From: Pigoraptor vietnamica
Taxonomy: Eukaryota > Opisthokonta > Filasterea
Assembly (NCBI GenBank): GCA_943704525.1
Contig: CALSCQ010002277.1
Span: 1 to 22,715, forward strand
Length of the DNA stretch: 22,715 nt
Direction: 5' to 3'
This document shows, piece after piece, positions 17,801-22,715 of this stretch (the stretch's first letter is position 1; each line of letters opens with the position of its first letter). Below the pieces are notes generated by a model that saw only the letters and a list, made by a program, of their open reading frames with translations, was not told the origin of the DNA and made no database searches. The translations under genes and the position numbers were made by a program.

Positions 17801-19183
17801 CGGGGGGAAGGGCGCGGTCATTGACGACGTGGCCGTCTCGACGCCATTGGGGCCGTGGCTCGATTGCGATGCATACAACATGGGAAGAGGCGCTTCCACA
17901 AACTGCCGTGCTCCCGAGGACGTCGACCCTCGGCGGTCAGAGTTGATCGAGCCTCTCCGATCCGACGACGAAAGGGAACCGCGCCGATCCGACGACACGG
18001 AACCGCGACGCGTTTCGTACGAGGACGTCGACGGGCGGCGGTCCGATGTGAGCGAGTTTCTGCGATCGATCGACGTGAGCGACGCCGTAATCAACGCGCG
18101 ACGCTCCGCCGACGTGAGCGATCCGCTCCGCTCGCCGCCCTGAAACGAGTTGTCCAGACTCGGACCGTCGTGCGGAATGCCGCTGTCGACGGCCGGGAGT
18201 GCGAGCGCAAACGCCATGCGCAACAGGCGGCAGAGCTCCTCCGCGCACGTGCCAGGGCCAGAGTATTCGAAGGCGGCCGAGCACTTGCGAGACCCGTCGA
18301 GCGCGCGCTCCTCGGTAGGCAGCGTGGCGGCGGTCGCGCGCGCAATGTTCTGCAGCGACTTCTTCATCTCCTTGGCGCAGTGCGCGCACTCGGCGTCATC
18401 GCAATCGCGGCCGTTCGGACAGCTGCGCCGGTACGCGAGACGCGACACGGGCAAGCCTTCGGCGACGTCCGCGGCCTCTTCTTTGTTCTCCGGGGCGGCC
18501 CCCTCACCACTAGGAGACACGGCCACCACCGGCACCGCCAGCTTCTTCTTCGCCGCAGACGCCGCACGTTCCGGCGCACCATTGCGCTCGTAGAAGAGCA
18601 GCGCAGGAGTGTCCTTTGCGACCGTTCGCGCGAAATGGCGCTCGACGGCGCCCACACCAAAGACGCCGCCGGTGAGCACCGGCCGCATGTTCGGAAAATC
18701 CCGCCACAGTTGATTCACGTGCGACGACACGCCGCCGACGTGGTCGTTGTGTTCACTCGACGCCTCGAGCTGAAGGAGGGCCTTGACTCTCTCCTCCGGC
18801 GACGCCCCGCACACGCCCACAAACACGTCGCAGGCCTCGATCTCGCGTAATCGGAGAGCGATTGCACGCGCCACAGAGCACGTTTTCGGGTCGATCTTGT
18901 CGAAAACGACAAACGACGCGTCCACGCCGCACCTCTCCGAGAGATACTTGCGCAACTCGGGCAAGTACTTTGTGACGAGGAGAGAGCGCGCTGCGTCGTC
19001 CGAAGACACCGAGACGTAGATGCGCACGCACCGACCCGCGGTGCTGTTGCGAAGCGCATTCACGAGGCTAGCGAGCACGTCCGGGCTCGCCGATGCCGCA
19101 AGAGAGGACGACGGCGCGCCATCCGGAGCGCCCACTCGGTCCCGCACCGGCCGTGCGGAGACCCGCGACACACGGCACCCCAT
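14840..19183 (-). CDS. STAND NTPase with DUF4062-like N-terminus and C-terminal TPRs (NPHP3/TTC41/TEP1 class)
   Basis: One uninterrupted 1447-aa frame. The N-terminus MGCRVS fits N-myristoylation (Gly2, Ser6) plus palmitoylation (Cys3); human NPHP3 is likewise N-myristoylated for ciliary targeting. Residues 52-125 (VRIYVSVSSDDAARSLLVTK ... ACDVFVGVCG) resemble DUF4062. A Cys cluster lies at 255-269. A Ser/Arg-rich linker (350-425) holds repeated RRxS motifs. The P-loop is GAEGMGKSS (512-520), Walker B VCIVIDDFD (644-652), and a sensor-like strand ARILLTTS (753-760). SPLFIEALLYCRRK (820-833) and RRGISEDEARAVLGMSQEAW (1001-1020) match the lid and winged-helix parts of DUF4062/NACHT-type STANDs. 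TPR-like repeats occupy 1203-1275 and 1347-1384. STAND proteins are switch-like scaffolds. Which of NPHP3, TTC41 or TEP1 is closest cannot be decided by eye. Low-complexity Ser/Gly/Ala inserts separate the domains. Confidence 0.87.
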   Translation of the reverse strand: MGCRVSRVSARPVRDRVGAPDGAPSSSLAASASPDVLASLVNALRNSTAGRCVRIYVSVSSDDAARSLLVTKYLPELRKYLSERCGVDASFVVFDKIDPKTCSVARAIALRLREIEACDVFVGVCGASPEERVKALLQLEASSEHNDHVGGVSSHVNQLWRDFPNMRPVLTGGVFGVGAVERHFARTVAKDTPALLFYERNGAPERAASAAKKKLAVPVVAVSPSGEGAAPENKEEAADVAEGLPVSRLAYRRSCPNGRDCDDAECAHCAKEMKKSLQNIARATAATLPTEERALDGSRKCSAAFEYSGPGTCAEELCRLLRMAFALALPAVDSGIPHDGPSLDNSFQGGERSGSLTSAERRALITASLTSIDRRNSLTSDRRPSTSSYETRRGSVSSDRRGSLSSSDRRGSINSDRRGSTSSGARQFVEAPLPMLYASQSSHGPNGVETATSSMTAPFPPPIVLGDPHRAFMRVKAQNVPVGDSRMRSLLERIDSEFAESPDGLGPVIACGAEGMGKSSLAACWIRREYPWAVSNDGAVQNTTVRRGSLFDSAGARALRSVSVSSNSPRLQPIVEWDQFVFYHYAGCTPESLLASNMLVRLCRALSTTLNAPFDEQAAESGLERLLARAGKLILAAHKRRINVCIVIDDFDLLAADDAGTAGLRVSSKSSVSTARRLGSGIASGAGGSSLVDGQNSVTINASAVAVTAGGGDDVLGELRTSSRTSIHSVAMPLSTASSMLPRYLPHEALSFARILLTTSPKGACEPWMRLARGLRRVALGTLDAGSRKSIARAIAARLGLPPLTDAELRSISEQRYSESPLFIEALLYCRRKAPAACGTWPLPAAVVPAFVRHESATSVFGSDSSLANATKEFGAGLASGDASGPSSAGGSVTGGLAPPKMAGSAAPSLADIFDACASANTAGTPNGSAQRHALVDKNGSSGSGQLSAASMATFSGVASTLTSSHEAIQCLASFSALSTAVRASDLSTYLNVAACIASARRGISEDEARAVLGMSQEAWSTAMVAIGLHVIPGPGGRLMFSGRCMRAAALNAHDMNRSLTSTSGSSLPRPGDIPPMGKSATALERRRSSLTGPTSPPLLTSTVRQQLSAHYSTVLKEAATRMDAVDAAKDLRWALSEPRPLPGGYEYVSDLAIIKQLFANSRQELLRVCKAVCPSEAAAAQFFFNRVLASPSARADEHGQQASAWVLDYLGHSKLALHAYDAAIRVQEMRGYASAGPDSVLALLSNINSLAMINEDVGDYERAAECYEKALRLLGWTVERAYEAFGAQVAARGGDAAVVPVQRVASGVGGNALVSRSGAMIGAGAYDAGAATSLGGDPAVRREWERVAATLSNLAAMQYIMGRYPQARATFESAYGMCDRHLGSAHGLTETARKWLFFQPWPTPGGTMMGANNEMMPPPAATTLTPTTSQGPPPNAADSPFLFTLQ

Positions 19184-19730
19184 TTGTTTGCGCGGGGAAA
19201 GACGCGCTCACGGTATCACCTCACCCCCAAGGGGTTCAGCGCCGCAAGCTGACCCCCTTTGTCACACAGGGCGAGCCATGCAACGGAGAAATAATAATAA
19301 TGTGACGGAAAAACGATGAAGAAAGGCCCGCAGAGCACGGTTGCCCGAGAGATGCGCAAGGGACCGATAAAGCAGACGACAGCGACGTCGGGTCAAAAAG
19401 AGTGAGAGGCTAACGCTGGAAAAAATAGCGGCAGCGACACAGCGCCGGGCAATTAGTGGCGCGCTCGATTGTGCACGCGCAAACACCGGCGTGACGTATT
19501 GGACGAGTACGGTCCCGATGGGAACACACGCCACACACACATCACACCCAGAACGAAGAGGGAGAATTACAAGACGATTAACAACCTCGACAACGGCGTT
19601 TGCAGCCGATAGAACGACACGCGTGAACAACAAAAAGTGTGACGAGGCGAGAGAAGAACGGGGACAGGGACGGCTTGCCGGGCGCACACGTCGGGTCTAT
19701 TCCCTCCATGGATGGCAACGGCGGAAACAA

Positions 19731-20130
19731 ATCGTAATTAATTAAGTACATTGTTCGCTATGTCGGAAACAAAATGAATGCACATCGGAAAATATCCCGG
19801 TTACCCCGAGGGTCCTTTTAGTAGTGTTCGGGCAGTATTCGTTTCGATAGTTTAGCATATAAAAATGAGTGAAGCGGAGTGAAAATAATTGTACTTAATG
19901 AACAGCTTCGGGGTTTAAGTGGTGTTCCATACGTGCGAGAAAAGCCCGCTTTTACCTAAAATGGTATAAGGGTTGGGTTAGGTTATCAAAAGAGGATTAA
20001 TGTTTCATAATAAACCTGTAATAGGAATATTTGGGACTATTAGTTCGGTATTAGTCTTTAAAAATTCTTTTCGGCCAAATTTGTAAATTGTGGAATTCAA
20101 TGATACTATAAATATGCAGTCTATGTGTTT
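19731..20130. other. AT-rich island of unlike composition
   Basis: About 400 bases much richer in A+T than the flanking genes, with TTAATTAA, CATATAAAAATG, AATAATTGTACTTAATG and ACTATAAATATG. A minus-strand frame reads LNSTIYKFGRKEFLKTNTEL but belongs to nothing I recognise. It could be a promoter/matrix region, an old insertion or a nuclear copy of organelle DNA; there are no obvious terminal repeats. Confidence 0.6.
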
Positions 20131-20142
20131 TGGTGTTGACCA

Positions 20143-20215
20143 CACACACGACCGCGCACGCAACGCACACGCACACGCACACACGCACACACACACACGC
20201 ACACACACAGAGTGT
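20143..20215 (+). repeat. CA-rich microsatellite
   Basis: Imperfect CA/CGCA repeats about 230 bases upstream of the DNAJC13 start, at the right edge of the AT-rich island. Confidence 0.9.
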
Positions 20216-20443
20216 GCGCGCACGCACTGACTGCGCGACAACAGCCGAATCGTTGCGCAGTGCACGCACTCGCAGAGTCTCACACAGACTGGCTGTGGTC
20301 GTCATCACTCACACGGATTCTGCCGAAGGGCTTGCAATGGTCCCGCCTCCGCATTCATTCCGTCAGACTTGGGATTCGTGAGCACAGAGCACGCCGCCCG
20401 TGAGAGAGCGTCCACGTGCGGCGTGGATTGAGGGGAGTGGAAG

Positions 20444-20699
20444 ATGTCGGTTCCGGCAGACTTCGTCCCCCTCTACAGCTACTATGTGACCAAGCACTCG
20501 TGGCGCGGCAAGTACAAGCGCATCTTCACGGTGGGCAATACGGGCATCCAGACGCTGGACCCAAAGAACTGGGAGAGCACAAACTACTGGCCCTACGGCG
20601 AGGAGATTGGAGATATTACTCCCGGGAAGAATAGCAACGAGTTTATTGTCCTCATCAAGAAGGGTGAGTGTGTTGTGCGCGTGGATGCAACCGCCATTG

Positions 20700-20765
<66 letters not shown>

Positions 20766-20820
20766 TGTGTATGTCTGTGTCTGTGTGTGTGTTTGTGTGT
20801 GTGTATGTGTGTGGTGTGTA

Positions 20821-20865
<45 letters not shown>

Positions 20866-21108
20866 TGTGAATTCATCTCGAGTGTGGCAGTGTATGTCGT
20901 GGGTCGTTGTAAGAGTTCTCTTTGCTGCAGCGGCGACGCATCTGACAATGTCGTTGTGTATGCAGGCAAGAAGAAGCAGGAGTTTTCCACGGACTTCCGC
21001 GACCAGCTTCTCACGGACGCGCAGCGCTTTCGCCATCTGTTCACGAATGGCAAGAAGGGCTCGTGCAATAAGTGCGTGCGAGATATGTATTTGTGCCGTG
21101 TGCGCAAA

Positions 21109-21139
<31 letters not shown>

Positions 21140-22597
21140 GCGTGTGCGTGTGTGTGTGCGTGTGTGTGTGTGTGTGTGCGTGTGCGTGTGCGTGTGTGTG
21201 TGTGCGTGTGTGTGTGTGTCTGTGTGTGTGTGTGTGGCGCGCGTTAGTGCATGTCCGAGGTGTGCGTAATGCAGCAGCGTGCCAGTGTGTATTTCACTGA
21301 CGTGCACGAAAGAGTGTGCGAAGTGGCCCGCGCGTAGGAGGCGCCGTGTGCGCATGTCTTTCTCCGCTCAAAAAGCCCTTCTCACTTGATTATTCAGGGG
21401 CAATTTCTCGTGCACCAAGTTGAGCTGGAACGACAAGCGCATTCACACGATCCTCTCGCCCGCCCCCTACGGCATCGAGCAGTACAGTCCGGGCGGCGAC
21501 CGCGTCGTCGGCTTCTACGATTACCGCAACATTGACGCCATCACGCCGGTGACGGACGTGCCTGGGGCGATTGTTATCAACTGTATCCGCACTCGCAATG
21601 CCTACATTGGAATTTGCACGCTTGTGTATGCGGTACTCATGTGCGTACGTACGGCCGCATGTGTTTGAGTGGAAGGCGTAATGGGAGAGGGTCATGCGTG
21701 TGTGTGCGTGCACGTGACTTGTACCTGTCCCGCACGCTGTGTTTTTTTAGACGCCTTAACCACCACCCCTGTGTAACAGATGGCGGATCCGGACGCCTCC
21801 ACTTCTTCGTCCTCGAGAAGCGCGACGAGTTTGTCCGCGCCGTTTCCGACGCCGCCGCTGCGTTTATTGGCTTCCACTTGGGCCTCAGCAAGAAGACGAC
21901 CACCGCCGAGGAATTCCGTCGGAACCGCTTCGGAAAACATTCCGACGACGACTCAATCACGTCCATGTCCGAATTTACGGTCAACAAGCTCACGCCGCGG
22001 TCGCTCGAGCCCGTCCCGCGCCTGTTTTGCCTCAGCGAGGTCTGCCTCATCGAGCGCGACCCGGCGACCTACAACATTGTGTGTGTGCGCCCGCTCGTTG
22101 AGATCTACGCGGTGATTCGCAGCCAGACGGACGTGCAGAAGTTCACGATCGAGTACAAGAACGGCGTCATCAGGTGCGTTGTCGCTGTGTTGCACAGACA
22201 GCCCGGCTTTCGTGTCTGCACGGTGTCGTGGTCATTCCGTGTGAATGTATGTCGCTTTAAGCGCGTCCATGTAATGTTACAAGCGTTGTTCGAATATAGC
22301 CTCTCGTGACGTCTCGTGTCCCGCAGGCACTATCTCTCCATCGATCGCGACGGCCTCCTCGCGACCCTGATCGACGCCGTGCGCAGCAGTGGAAACCGCG
22401 ACTGCTGCCTCAAGATGGTCGACACGCAGCGCGGCCTTCGCGCGGGCCCTCTAAACATTGCCGTTCCCGAGGAAATCGAGGCGCTGTGCCTCAAGACGAT
22501 CGGCGGACAGGTCGAGGGCAACGGCGGGATGACGTTTGAGCAGGCCGTGCACGCGTTCAACACGAACGTCGACTACAGCGGACTGCACCACGCCGAG
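20444..22597 (+). CDS. DNAJC13: DNAJC13 / RME-8, N-terminal part (gene runs off the right edge)
   Basis: RME-8 is a large endosomal J-domain protein that works with Hsc70, the WASH complex and retromer in recycling; its N-terminal region is known to bind PI(3)P. Five exons, 20444-20663, 20966-21071, 21398-21582, 21780-22173 and 22327-22597, join in phase to 392 codons. Family hallmarks: YYVTKHSWRGKYKRIFTVG (13-31), YWPYGEEIGDI (48-58), YDYRNID (149-155), YGGSGRLHFFVLEKRDEF (171-188), FGKHSDDDSITSMSEF (221-236), ERDPATYNI (262-270), and DAVRSSGNRDCCLKM (318-332) near the end of exon 5. The J domain and HEAT-like repeats would lie beyond the window. The last donor (GTGGGG at 22598) is weak, but a stop at 22607 means splicing must occur near there. 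The ATG at 20444 is the first in frame and close to the family start. Introns 1, 2 and the last carry TG repeats in sense. Confidence 0.96.
20699..20864 (+). repeat. (TG)n in DNAJC13 intron 1
   Basis: Two near-pure TG runs separated by TATGTCTGTGTC-like interruptions, within intron 20664-20965. The tract starts about 35 bases from the donor and reads UG in sense. Confidence 0.97.
21108..21236 (+). repeat. (TG)n/(CGTG)n in DNAJC13 intron 2
   Basis: TG repeat with regular CGTG interruptions, within intron 21072-21397, about 36 bases from the donor GTGCGT. UG in sense. Confidence 0.97.
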
Positions 22598-22669
22598 GTG
22601 GGGGGGTAGAATGAGGCGCGGTTCATTCTGATTTCGTTGTCTTGTGTCTTTTGTCTTGTGTGGGTTGTC

Positions 22670-22699
22670 TGGTTGTGTGTGTGTGTGTGTGTGTGTGGT
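22670..22699 (+). repeat. TG repeat in DNAJC13 intron 5
   Basis: Short (TG)n about 75 bases after the predicted donor at 22598, at the right edge of the window. Sense UG again. Confidence 0.85.
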
Positions 22700-22715
22700 G
22701 GTTGGGCGCGGGGGG

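Larger units (their letters stand above)
19184..20443. promoter_or_regulatory. divergent spacer between STAND NTPase and DNAJC13
   Basis: About 1.26 kb that should hold both promoters. 19184-19730 is GC-moderate with no convincing exon; the minus frame at 19262-19687 has no ATG supporting it. 19731-20130 is strongly AT-rich. 20143-20215 is a CA repeat. The DNAJC13 ATG follows at 20444. Confidence 0.5.

Noticed and set aside
17855-18850. Second long plus-strand open frame (331 aa) opposite the STAND gene
   Set aside because: Same reason: a GC3-driven antisense shadow; its Arg-rich sequence mirrors the repeated Ser/Arg linker.
19262-19687. Minus-strand 141-aa frame upstream of the STAND gene
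   Set aside because: No ATG start, no domain, composition not protein-like; it probably lies in the 5' flank.

Overview
The window is nuclear DNA from a eukaryote. Genes are split by short introns (about 90-400 bases) with GT-AG ends, there are no bacterial operons, and the recognisable proteins are eukaryotic: the U3 snoRNP protein RRP9, the endosomal J-protein RME-8/DNAJC13, an HMG-box protein, and an N-terminally acylated STAND NTPase with TPRs of the NPHP3/TTC41/TEP1 type. Coding DNA is GC-rich. Introns and spacers are loaded with (TG/CA)n microsatellites. Donor sites are mostly GTGNGT rather than GTAAGT. I cannot place the organism from sequence alone; a flagellated protist or early opisthokont relative would fit, but that is inference.

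Layout from left to right: (1) 1-413, CA repeats; (2) 414-3156 (+), at least ten exons of a right-handed beta-helix (pectin-lyase-like) protein with an unresolved 3' end; (3) 4104-7507 (-), RRP9 with nine exons, reconstructed completely (492 aa); (4) 7991-8406 (+), an HMG-box protein with an acidic tail and unresolved first exon; (5) 8832-9240, a minisatellite carrying twelve exact CACGTG E-boxes, mostly 21 bp apart; (6) 9838-11330 (+), a three-exon NERD-domain protein; (7) 11548-12066 (-), a single-pass membrane protein with two PPxY motifs; (8) 12887-14485 (+), a three-exon TVP38/TMEM64-type VTT-domain membrane protein; (9) 14840-19183 (-), an uninterrupted 1447-aa STAND NTPase/TPR protein; (10) an AT-rich divergent spacer; (11) 20444 to beyond the right edge (+), the first five exons of DNAJC13/RME-8.

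The genes do not form one pathway; this looks like ordinary dense eukaryotic gene order with alternating strands. RME-8, the VTT protein and the PPxY protein are all membrane-traffic themed, but I see no evidence that they are co-regulated. The most unusual signals are structural: a run of symmetric phase-1 exons each coding about one beta-helix coil; UG repeats placed in the sense strand of introns on both genomic strands; one exon flanked by complementary TG and CA tracts; a tandemly duplicated 3' splice site in the NERD gene; and the phased E-box array upstream of that gene. I found no CRISPR array, no tRNA or rRNA gene, and no recognisable transposon or virus-like element.
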